Positions 1 to 6,063 of a stretch of DNA of 6,100 nt are shown here, in pieces. A model generated the notes under the pieces. It was not told the DNA's origin. It made no database searches and saw only the letters and a program-made list of their open reading frames with translations. Both the position numbers and the translations under genes were made by a program. The number at the start of each line of letters is the position of its first letter. Position 1 is the stretch's first letter. The stretch comes from Gammaproteobacteria bacterium (GTDB taxonomy: Bacteria; Pseudomonadota; Gammaproteobacteria; Enterobacterales; Alteromonadaceae), in contig JAMCWV010000189.1 in the NCBI GenBank assembly GCA_023481025.1, positions 1 to 6,100 of the forward strand. Reading direction: 5' to 3'.

Positions 1-600
1 CGAAACCCATCTCGCTGGCCATCCGATATCATGAAAACCCAAGCACTCAAGCAAGCTCTGAATCACTATCAATTTGATGCTGCGTTTGGTGGTGCTCGTC
101 GTGACGAAGAGAAGTCACGAGCGAAAGAACGCGTCTATTCATTTCGTGACCGAAATCATCGCTGGGATCCGAAAAATCAGCGCCCGGAGTTGTGGACTAT
201 TTATAACGGCAAAGTCGAAAAAGGCGAGAGTATTCGCGTGTTCCCGCTGTCGAATTGGACCGAGTTGGATATCTGGCAATATATCTATTTGGAAAATATT
301 CAAATTCCTGAACTGTACCTCGCTAAAGAGCGTCCGGTGGTCGAGCGGGATGGCAGATTAATTATGGTCGACGACGCGCGTATGCCGCTTCAGCAAGGCG
401 AAACGGCAGAAATGCGGCGGGTTCGTTTTCGGACTTTAGGCTGCTATCCGTTAACCGGTGCTATCGAGTCTTCGGCAACGACGTTGCCGGAAGTGATTCA
501 AGAGATGTTGCTGACGAATACCTCGGAGCGACAAGGACGGGTGATTGATCGGGATAGCGTCGGCGCGATGGAAAAGAAAAAAATCGAGGGCTACTTTTAA
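1..600 (+). CDS. cysD: Sulfate adenylyltransferase subunit 2 (ATP sulfurylase small subunit), 5' end outside the window
   Basis: CysD is the catalytic, PP-loop ATPase-type subunit of ATP sulfurylase. With the GTPase CysN it makes adenosine 5'-phosphosulfate (APS) and pyrophosphate from ATP and sulfate in the cytoplasm. The visible protein is the C-terminal part of a protein normally about 300 residues long. It carries the family blocks [79 protein letters not shown] and the C-terminal EGYF. The ATG at 31 is an internal Met, not the start: the frame is open to base 1 and DIM before KT matches the family, while the N-terminal PP-loop is missing and must lie upstream. The ten codons before that Met ([10 protein letters not shown]) are shorter than the usual NP-xx-HGSxxHT-DI stretch. 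The TAA stop is 16 bases before cysN/C, so the two genes are surely co-transcribed. The identification is near certain. Confidence 0.96.
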   Translation, partial: RNPSRWPSDIMKTQALKQALNHYQFDAAFGGARRDEEKSRAKERVYSFRDRNHRWDPKNQRPELWTIYNGKVEKGESIRVFPLSNWTELDIWQYIYLENIQIPELYLAKERPVVERDGRLIMVDDARMPLQQGETAEMRRVRFRTLGCYPLTGAIESSATTLPEVIQEMLLTNTSERQGRVIDRDSVGAMEKKKIEGYF

Positions 601-605
601 TGTTT

Positions 606-609
606 GAGG
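606..609 (+). promoter_or_regulatory. Ribosome binding site of cysN/C
   Basis: GAGG lies 7 bases before the ATG at 617, in the 16-base gap after cysD. It supports 617 as the start, giving the usual short N-terminal arm before the GTPase P-loop. Confidence 0.7.
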
Positions 610-616
610 CTAACCG

Positions 617-2548
617 ATGAGTCAAGGTGCAGCGCTCATTGAGCAAGATATCTTAGCTTATCTGCATCAGCACGAGAACAAGCAGCTGCTGCGGTTTATT
701 ACCTGTGGTTCTGTTGACGATGGCAAGAGTACCTTGATCGGTCGCCTGCTGCATGACAGTCAAGTCATCCTCGCTGACCAGTTAGCGGCGCTTGCTGCGG
801 AGAGTAAGAAGTCAGGCACGCAGGGTGGGGAGCTTGATTTGGCGCTATTGGTCGACGGTTTACAATCTGAACGCGAACAGGGCATAACCATCGATGTGGC
901 GTACCGCTACTTTGCGACCGACAAACGTAAGTTTATTATCGCCGACACCCCTGGGCATGAGCAATACACACGGAATATGGCGACCGGCGCTTCGACCTGT
1001 GATGTCGCGATTATTTTGATTGATGCGCGACACGGCGTGCAAACGCAAACGCGTCGACACAGCTTTATTTGTTCGCTGCTGGGGATTAAACACGTCATTG
1101 TTGCCGTTAATAAAATGGACTTAGTCGACTATTCAAAGCAGCGTTACAAAGACATTCAGGCAGATTATCTAAGATTTGCTGGGGCTTTGACCATTCCCGA
1201 CATTCGCTTTGTGCCGGTGTCGGCGCTGAAAGGCGATAATGTGGTCGAACGCTCGGCAAACCTGTCATGGTTCCGTGGTTCGACGCTCATGGAATATCTC
1301 GAAAATCTAGAGATAGCAGAGCCAGCTGACAAGCAAGATTTCCGTTTCCCGGTGCAGTTGGTGTCGCGTCCTCACGCCGACTTTCGTGGTTTTCAAGGTT
1401 CCATTGCCTCTGGTGAAGTGCAAGTCGGAGACGCCGTTCGGATTTTGCCTTCTGGGGTCGTGACGACGGTCAAATCGATCGTGACGTTTGCAGGGGAGTT
1501 GCACGTTGCACAGGCACCGATGGCGGTTACACTCACCTTGAGTGACGAGGTGGACGTTTCGCGTGGCAACATGATTGTGCGCAAAGACGAATTGCCGCAT
1601 GTCTCGTCGCGAATGCGGGCCACTCTGGTTTGGATGGGCGAAGCAGCGCTGCAGCCGCACCGGCAGTATGATCTGAAGTTCAGTTGCAAGCTGACGTCGG
1701 GGACGATTGAGCGCGTCCATCACCGTATTGATGTCAATACTTTGGCCGAAGAGTCGGCGAACGCGCTGGCGCTGAATGAAATTGGTGTCGTCGATGTGCA
1801 GTTGAATGAAGCGGTTGCTTTTGATGCTTATTCGGTCAACAAGCAGACTGGCGGTTTTATCGTCATCGATCGTTTGTCCAATGCTACTGTTGCAGCGGGC
1901 ATGATTGATCAAGCGTTGCCGGAACAAACGAGTCAGCGGGCGCCGATTGTTTCGAAAGAAAATATCGTTTGGCACCACGCAGCGGTAAGTCAGCGTGAAC
2001 GCATAGACCACAAGCAACACCAGCCAGCGCTTTTGTGGTACACGGGTTTAAGCGGTTCTGGGAAATCGACGATTGCCAATGCAGTGGATCGGAAATTGTT
2101 CGAGTTAGGCTGCCACACCTATGTTTTGGACGGCGACAATATTCGTCATGGCTTGAATCGTGATCTGGGTTTCGATGACGCCGCGCGAGCGGAGAATATT
2201 CGCCGGATCAGTGAAGTGGCGCAGCTCTTTGTTGATGCTGGTTTAATTGTCAGTAGTGCTTTTATTTCGCCATTCCGTGCTGACCGTGCTGCGGCGCGAG
2301 AGCAGGTGGGCCCGCGGTTTATTGAAGTTTTTGTCGACACGCCCGTTGCAGTGTGCGAACAACGCGACCCGAAAGGGCTCTACAAAAAAGCACGCGCAGG
2401 CGAGATAACCGACTTCACCGGAATTTCCTCACCCTATGAAACGCCTGATAACCCAGAGCTACATCTGCGCACCGCCGAACTTAGCGTTGAACAGGCCGCC
2501 GATATTGTGATTAGCTATTTAGTCGAGTGCGGGGTTTTATGTAATTAA
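617..2548 (+). CDS. cysNC: Bifunctional sulfate adenylyltransferase subunit 1 (GTPase) / adenylylsulfate kinase fusion, CysN-CysC
   Basis: This 643-residue protein fuses the two functions that follow CysD. Residues 1 to about 440 are the CysN translation-factor-like GTPase, which couples GTP hydrolysis to APS synthesis. It shows P-loop GSVDDGKST (31-39), the switch I Thr in [11 protein letters not shown] (86-96), DTPGH (110-114), NKMD (165-168) and SALKG (202-206), then EF-Tu-like beta-barrel domains. Residues from about 446 onward are APS kinase (CysC), which phosphorylates APS to PAPS. It shows P-loop GLSGSGKST (477-485), [10 protein letters not shown] (505-514), FISPFRADR (549-557, with Ser551 at the position of the phosphorylatable serine of E. 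coli CysC) and [13 protein letters not shown] (584-596) followed by FTGI. All key residues of both enzymes are present, so both activities are expected. The fusion lets APS pass to the kinase in the same complex. It is translated together with cysD. PAPS may serve sulfate reduction or sulfotransferases; neither gene type is seen here. Confidence 0.96.
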   Translation: MSQGAALIEQDILAYLHQHENKQLLRFITCGSVDDGKSTLIGRLLHDSQVILADQLAALAAESKKSGTQGGELDLALLVDGLQSEREQGITIDVAYRYFATDKRKFIIADTPGHEQYTRNMATGASTCDVAIILIDARHGVQTQTRRHSFICSLLGIKHVIVAVNKMDLVDYSKQRYKDIQADYLRFAGALTIPDIRFVPVSALKGDNVVERSANLSWFRGSTLMEYLENLEIAEPADKQDFRFPVQLVSRPHADFRGFQGSIASGEVQVGDAVRILPSGVVTTVKSIVTFAGELHVAQAPMAVTLTLSDEVDVSRGNMIVRKDELPHVSSRMRATLVWMGEAALQPHRQYDLKFSCKLTSGTIERVHHRIDVNTLAEESANALALNEIGVVDVQLNEAVAFDAYSVNKQTGGFIVIDRLSNATVAAGMIDQALPEQTSQRAPIVSKENIVWHHAAVSQRERIDHKQHQPALLWYTGLSGSGKSTIANAVDRKLFELGCHTYVLDGDNIRHGLNRDLGFDDAARAENIRRISEVAQLFVDAGLIVSSAFISPFRADRAAAREQVGPRFIEVFVDTPVAVCEQRDPKGLYKKARAGEITDFTGISSPYETPDNPELHLRTAELSVEQAADIVISYLVECGVLCN

Positions 2549-2586
2549 AATTAATTACAATTGAAAAAGTAATTAAATTGAATTAC
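2541..2586. repeat. A+T-rich cluster of TAATTA repeats with an 8+8 perfect inverted repeat
   Basis: GTAATTAA (2541-2548) and TTAATTAC (2551-2558) form a perfect inverted repeat around two bases and overlap the cysN/C stop codon. TAATTA recurs at 2542, 2552 and 2570, and a related GAATTAC follows at 2580-2586. GTAATT (2569-2574) with AATTAC (2581-2586) makes a second, imperfect palindrome. The pattern looks like tandem binding sites for a regulator, or a weak barrier between operons. It has too little G+C for a strong terminator. The function is inferred only from the symmetry. Confidence 0.5.
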
Positions 2587-2589
2587 ATT
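2561..2589 (+). promoter_or_regulatory. Candidate sigma-70 promoter for the satD module
   Basis: TTGAAA (2561-2566, 5 of 6 to TTGACA) is separated by 17 bases from TACATT (2584-2589, 4 of 6 to TATAAT). This predicts transcription from about 2595-2597, about 30 bases before the satD ATG. The -35 and spacer sit inside the TAATTA repeat cluster. In DNA this A+T-rich some promoter-like match is expected by chance, so confidence is moderate. Confidence 0.45.
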
Positions 2590-2604
2590 GTGAATGGTAT
2601 TCAC
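2590..2604. promoter_or_regulatory. Operator-like palindrome GTGAAT-GGT-ATTCAC at the predicted transcription start
   Basis: There is a perfect 6+6 inverted repeat around three bases, directly after the candidate -10. It is followed by TTTTT at 2605-2609, so an alternative reading is a weak intrinsic terminator for cysD-cysN/C. A second possible pairing, AAAAAGT (2564-2570) with ACTTTTT (2603-2609), would compete with this hairpin. The stem is short and A+T-rich, so an operator at +1 seems at least as likely as a terminator. Confidence 0.4.
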
Positions 2605-2627
2605 TTTTTATTTCTCCATGGTACGCA

Positions 2628-3275
2628 ATGATCAAGTCCTCAAACCCAACGCTTTCGGCGGTCATCACTGGCGATATCGTCAAGTCTACCGAACTTGTTT
2701 CGGAGGATTTTGCGTGCGCACTGAAAAATTTAGACCAAATTCTATCGGTCATTACAGACCGCGAGCAGGCTAAATATGAGATGTTTCGGGGTGATTCGTT
2801 CCAGTTATTGTTGAGTGACGGCAAAAATGCACTCAAATATGCAGTGTTGATAAGACTGGCTATGAAGTTCAATTTTCCGCACGTAGATATTCGACAAAGT
2901 GTCGGGTTGTCATACGTCGATGGTAGCGGGCTAAAGTTGGCGACGAGTCGCGGCGAAGCGTTTACCTTGTCTGGGCATGGGTTGGAACAGATGAAGAAGC
3001 AGTTATTGACGATACATTTTCCACCTGCGCATCAAGAGAACTGTTGTATTCTATTAACCCGTCACCTCGATGGGCATTTGCAGGGTTTGTCTAAAGAACA
3101 GGCCTTGGTTTTATTCACGTTTTTATGGGAAGAGAAAGCTAAACATCAAGATATTGCAAATCGGGTAGGCAAAAGTCGAGCTAACACGACGCAACTTCTT
3201 AATGCTTGCGATTACCGCTTAGTTGCAGATACATTAAACTTTATCGCTCAACGAATTCAGGGAATGATATTTTGA
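2628..3275 (+). CDS. SatD-family protein: nucleotide-cyclase-like domain with C-terminal helix-turn-helix
   Basis: This 215-residue soluble protein begins with SAVITGDIVKSTEL (10-23), the hallmark N-terminus of the SatD family, named after the Streptococcus mutans sat (secretion and acid tolerance) locus. The order of elements resembles the class III nucleotide cyclase palm. A GDI motif with Asp16 after strand 1 is followed 40 residues later by FRGDSFQLLL with Asp56, matching in place the two metal-binding aspartates of cyclases. RQSVGLSYV (89-97) and GEAFTLSGHGLEQMK (109-123) follow. The cyclase Asn...Arg transition-state pair is not evident, so catalysis is uncertain. Residues about 155-200 (LSKEQALVLF...HQDIANRVGKSRANTTQLL) look like a helix-turn-helix, suggesting DNA binding and perhaps autoregulation. 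The ATG at 2628 is the only sensible start, but it has no clear Shine-Dalgarno sequence. The gene overlaps the DUF3307 gene by 4 bases; SatD and DUF3307 genes are recalled as frequent neighbours. Molecular function is unknown. Confidence 0.8.
   Translation: MIKSSNPTLSAVITGDIVKSTELVSEDFACALKNLDQILSVITDREQAKYEMFRGDSFQLLLSDGKNALKYAVLIRLAMKFNFPHVDIRQSVGLSYVDGSGLKLATSRGEAFTLSGHGLEQMKKQLLTIHFPPAHQENCCILLTRHLDGHLQGLSKEQALVLFTFLWEEKAKHQDIANRVGKSRANTTQLLNACDYRLVADTLNFIAQRIQGMIF
3259..3263 (+). promoter_or_regulatory. Ribosome binding site deciding the TTG start of the DUF3307 gene
   Basis: AGGGA inside the end of satD lies 8 bases before TTG at 3272. The ATG at 3276 is out of frame. The upstream in-frame ATG at 3206 would add 22 residues (RLPLSCRYIK and onward) that only reflect satD coding in another frame. 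Confidence 0.65.
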
Positions 3276-4021
3276 ATGAAATTACACTGCTCGTTTGGTT
3301 GATTCTTGGTCATGTGACAACAGATTTTTATTTACAGCCGCGCAAGTGGTTTGACGATAAGAATCCAAATAACTGGCGATCATTGGGCCAGATTCTCCAT
3401 GGTTTAGTGCATGGTCTCGTCGCGTCCTTGGTGCTTTTATTAGCCTCTGATCCGTCAATTAAATTCCTTATCGGCGCATTTCTCGCTATTTGGGTGACTC
3501 ATTATCTTTTCGGTTTGGCCAAAGCCTATGCATCGTCTTCTTGGCGCAGATTAGCTATTGGCCAGCTTCTACATTTAACTGTGCTGCTAAAAGTTTGGTC
3601 ATTGGCGGTTGAGTCTTCTGCAATTTTTGCGTTTGTATGGAACTCGACAGATTGGCTGAAGTTCGGCACTTTGGCGATTATCTATCTGCTTGCTTTTCGC
3701 CCCGCTTCACTTGTCATTAAGCAACTTTTGGCTCCGCAGATTCGACAAATCAACGAAAATGAGAACGTGGAAAGTGATGCACTAATGAATGGCGGACGGC
3801 TAATCGGATATTTTGAGCGCTTTATCATATTGACCCTCATTCTTTTATCTCAGTATGCAGCGGTTGGTTTTATATTAGCTGCAAAATCAATATTTAGGTT
3901 TGGTGATTTGCAGGATAGCCACTCGAGAAAATTAACAGAATATGTGCTGTTGGGGACATTAATCAGTTTTGCCTTCGTGCTTAGTTTAGGTGTCATTGCA
4001 CGTTGGATTCTGGGTATGTAG
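3272..4021 (+). CDS. DUF3307-family polytopic inner-membrane protein
   Basis: Read from the TTG at 3272 this is a 249-residue, very hydrophobic protein with about six or seven likely membrane segments: roughly residues 3-21, 40-58, 62-82, 95-123, 128-153, 182-206 and 223-247. The family signature is clear at both ends: GHVTTDFYLQ (13-22) near the N-terminus, and GGRLIGYFERFIILTLILL (174-192) with AVGFILAAKSIFRFGDL (197-213) and EYVLLGTLIS (223-232) near the C-terminus. Several histidines lie in or beside the hydrophobic segments (14, 43, 47, 77, 101), which could form a metal or proton site. The TTGA overlap with the satD stop implies translational coupling, so the two proteins are probably made in step and may interact. 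The function is not known; transport, membrane stress response or an effector role are all open. Base composition is A+T-rich compared with cysN/C and the next gene. The longer reading from ATG 3206 is rejected. Confidence 0.8.
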   Translation: MNEITLLVWLILGHVTTDFYLQPRKWFDDKNPNNWRSLGQILHGLVHGLVASLVLLLASDPSIKFLIGAFLAIWVTHYLFGLAKAYASSSWRRLAIGQLLHLTVLLKVWSLAVESSAIFAFVWNSTDWLKFGTLAIIYLLAFRPASLVIKQLLAPQIRQINENENVESDALMNGGRLIGYFERFIILTLILLSQYAAVGFILAAKSIFRFGDLQDSHSRKLTEYVLLGTLISFAFVLSLGVIARWILGM

Positions 4022-4024
4022 ACG

Positions 4025-5035
4025 ATGCTTCATATTGATGTATTCAACGGTGATGCGGATGGGATTTTTTCGCTGATTCAATTGCGTAAAGTGTGGCCGC
4101 ATGCGAGCAGGCTGGTGACGGGTGTGAAGCGCGATAATGCATTGTTGCGACAAATTACGTCGCAGGAAGCGCAAGGCGCGGTCATCTCGGTACTGGATGT
4201 ATCGTTTGATAAAAACTTCGATGACTTAGCGCGCATGCTCGAGTATGCAGAGTCAGTGTTGTACATTGATCATCATCAAGCCAAAACCTTGTTTGCCCAT
4301 GAGAAGCTGACCAGACGCATTGACTATGCGGCTGATCGTTGTACGGGTTTATTAACGCGGGATTTCTTGTTTGCGGAGGCTAAATTAACGGCGGAGCTGC
4401 GCCATCAGCTGTCGTTGTGGTCCATTGCCGCCGCCTACGGCGATGGATTAGATGCGGTTGCGGAGCGCGAAGCCGAGATGTTGGCGTTGTCAACGACTGA
4501 CAAAGCGCAGCTGGCTGAATTGGGTCGGTTGGTCAATTACAATGGCTATGGGCTTGAGGTCAGTGATTTACACGTTGCGCCGGATCGTTTGTATCAGCGG
4601 TTAAGTCAGTATGATTCGCCATTTGCCGTTATTGCGGATGTGCACTCACCGTACGCAATGCTCAAAGCAGGTTACGACCGCGATCTCGCTCTAGCGCAGC
4701 AAACGAAACCAATTGTGAATGCGCCGGGATTAATCGCCGTTCAGTTCGAAGACGCCGCATGGGCACGGCGAATTAGTGGCACCTATGCGAATCAACTTGC
4801 TGCGGAACATCCGCAACAAGCGATTGTTGTGGCGACACCGAATATCACACCTACTAAAGCCCCCGTAACGCTAACTGTAAGCTTACGCGCGCCGAAAAGT
4901 AACCCGCAAGGCGCGGGTGAGCTGTGTGCTCAGTTTCCTTCCGGCGGCGGCCGAGCGGGGGCCGGTGGGGTTAATGCGTTGCCGCAGGCAGAACTGAATC
5001 ACTTTTTAGATAGCGTGATGCATGCTTATAGATGA
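4025..5035 (+). CDS. DHH-family phosphoesterase with DHHA1-like C-terminal domain
   Basis: This 336-residue protein belongs to the DHH superfamily, manganese-dependent phosphoesterases that include RecJ, nano-RNases and cyclic-di-nucleotide phosphodiesterases. Visible metal motifs are NGDADGIFS (8-16, Asp10 and Asp12), VLDVS (55-60 region, Asp58), the DHH triad in YIDHHQ (82-84) and AAYGDG (Asp140). The C-terminal substrate-binding region ends with FPSGGGRAGAGG (304-315), corresponding to the DHHA1 GGGH signature with Arg310 in place of His. All metal ligands seem intact, so hydrolytic activity is expected. The substrate cannot be told from sequence: short oligonucleotides, pAp or a dinucleotide are possible. 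There is no signal peptide, so it is cytoplasmic. The ATG at 4025 follows the DUF3307 stop by 3 bases and has only a weak upstream GGG, so coupling to the upstream gene is likely. It is more G+C-rich than satD/DUF3307, so it may belong to the host core or to the downstream glycan gene rather than to that module. Confidence 0.85.
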   Translation: MLHIDVFNGDADGIFSLIQLRKVWPHASRLVTGVKRDNALLRQITSQEAQGAVISVLDVSFDKNFDDLARMLEYAESVLYIDHHQAKTLFAHEKLTRRIDYAADRCTGLLTRDFLFAEAKLTAELRHQLSLWSIAAAYGDGLDAVAEREAEMLALSTTDKAQLAELGRLVNYNGYGLEVSDLHVAPDRLYQRLSQYDSPFAVIADVHSPYAMLKAGYDRDLALAQQTKPIVNAPGLIAVQFEDAAWARRISGTYANQLAAEHPQQAIVVATPNITPTKAPVTLTVSLRAPKSNPQGAGELCAQFPSGGGRAGAGGVNALPQAELNHFLDSVMHAYR

Positions 5036-5101
5036 ATTCAAGTGCATAAATAGTTACCATGATGAACTTCTGAACGCTCTAAAGGTAAAGGAAAAACAGC
5101 C
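5036..5101 (+). promoter_or_regulatory. Short intergenic gap with the ribosome binding site for the 5102 gene
   Basis: The gap is 66 bases with no convincing promoter or terminator hairpin. AAGGA at 5088-5092 lies 9 bases before the TTG at 5102 and supports that unusual start. The absence of a terminator suggests the downstream gene may be read from the same transcript. Confidence 0.55.
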
Positions 5102-6061
5102 TTGAAGTACGCGAATAACTTGCCATTAACCGTGCTGCTGCTCACGCAGGACTTACAAGCAGCTAGTGCTGGACGTGTGCTTGCCCATGGTCGTTTGTTG
5201 CGTGAGTGGGTATTTCATGTGCTTGTCGCGGGTTGGGGCGAAGGTGAGTTAACGACGCGCTTACGTGACTTTCCGGTGTTGCAATTACGCGGAGAACTGC
5301 GCAGTCAGTGGCCACTTGACGCAGTGGTGGTCTATGGCGAGCAGGACGAGTCCACTTGGCAAACGTTACTGACGCTTCGCGAGCGCTTTGGCACTCGCAT
5401 TCTCACGTTTCCACAGGACAGCTCAGAAAGTCCAGCGGTCGCAGCTCGTGCCTGTTCGCGCGGGCTCGAATACGTCGCCAATTTTGATCATTTACAGCGT
5501 GCCCTCAAGACCGGTTGTGGCTCTGCTCTGTGGTCGCCAGCTATGCGACAAACCAACGTTATCCCGCAAAGGTCGAAACATGGTCGTCGCGATGTCGTGC
5601 TGTTTTGGAAACAAAACGATCTTGGCCTTTATGGTCGCCGCCCCGATATGGTGATTCGCTATTTGGCGACGCGCCCAAACGTCGGTCGCATCCTTGTCTT
5701 TGATCGTCCCTATAGTGAACAACATCTCGAGAAAAAGCAGTCGGACGGCTGGTTTAATCAGAATCGTTACGTTTACGTCGGCGCCATGCAGCGTGCGCTC
5801 AGTGATTGTATTGAGCATCATGATGACTGTGCTGTGTATGCGCGGACATTCGTGTATCGGCCTGAGCGCGAGGGTAGTGCTGAATTTGTGCAGTTTGTGC
5901 GCGAGTCACTAGCCGAGCTTAACGTCGACATTGCCACCAGCTTGTTTATCCATTATCCGTTGCTGCAATGGGGCGAAGAACTGATGGCGGCGTTTCAGCC
6001 GCGCGCGAACAGGCACGAGCTGCGACCGCTGGACTTTCTGAGCTGTCCTGTGGAAACGTGA
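5102..6061 (+). CDS. Putative glycosyltransferase-like protein, possibly C-terminally truncated
   Basis: The ORF gives 319 residues from TTG 5102. The N-terminal part (about 7-150) alternates hydrophobic strands and helices like a Rossmann-type domain: LTVLLLTQD, HVLVAGWG, DAVVVYGEQ, GTRILTFPQD. From residue 164 it has DVVLFWKQNDLGLYGRRPDMV followed by IRYLATRPNVGRILVFDRP; such a strand, an aromatic-rich loop, then R-(R/Q)-x-(D/Q)-(M/L) and a helix is typical of the N-terminal half of some GT-B glycosyltransferases in surface-polysaccharide loci. I cannot find the usual nucleotide-sugar-binding C-terminal domain, and the last 20 residues (after MAAFQP) look uncharacteristic, so the protein may be frameshifted or cut short near the window edge. 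The acceptor and sugar cannot be predicted. TTG is chosen for its AAGGA site; the Leu7 TTG at 5120 is a weaker alternative. There is no signal peptide of classical form. Confidence is good that it is coding and modest for the function. Confidence 0.55.
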   Translation: MKYANNLPLTVLLLTQDLQAASAGRVLAHGRLLREWVFHVLVAGWGEGELTTRLRDFPVLQLRGELRSQWPLDAVVVYGEQDESTWQTLLTLRERFGTRILTFPQDSSESPAVAARACSRGLEYVANFDHLQRALKTGCGSALWSPAMRQTNVIPQRSKHGRRDVVLFWKQNDLGLYGRRPDMVIRYLATRPNVGRILVFDRPYSEQHLEKKQSDGWFNQNRYVYVGAMQRALSDCIEHHDDCAVYARTFVYRPEREGSAEFVQFVRESLAELNVDIATSLFIHYPLLQWGEELMAAFQPRANRHELRPLDFLSCPVET

Positions 6062-6063
6062 GA

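Noticed and set aside
1307..2020. Open frame of 237 codons on the minus strand, opposite cysN/C
   Set aside because: It lies entirely within the strongly conserved cysN/C coding frame, its protein is rich in Arg, His and Cys with no recognisable motif, and there is no room for its own signals. It is a coding shadow.
2590..2604. ArgR (ARG box) site
   Set aside because: TGAAT and ATTCA half-sites are present, but the spacer is 3 bases instead of the 4 of the ARG box, there is no second box in tandem, and the genes have no arginine link.
2590..2609. Strong Rho-independent terminator after cysN/C
   Set aside because: A stem of only 6 mostly A-T pairs before five T's is too weak to call with confidence; it is kept only as an alternative for the palindrome.
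3206..3271. Longer N-terminus for the DUF3307 protein from ATG 3206
   Set aside because: The added residues overlap the satD frame, are polar and basic before the first membrane segment, and no ribosome binding site precedes 3206. TTG 3272 has a good one.
4901..4917. Inverted repeat ACCCGC-N5-GCGGGT as a terminator or regulatory hairpin
   Set aside because: It is inside the conserved DHH coding region, has no following T run, and is explained by G+C-rich codons.
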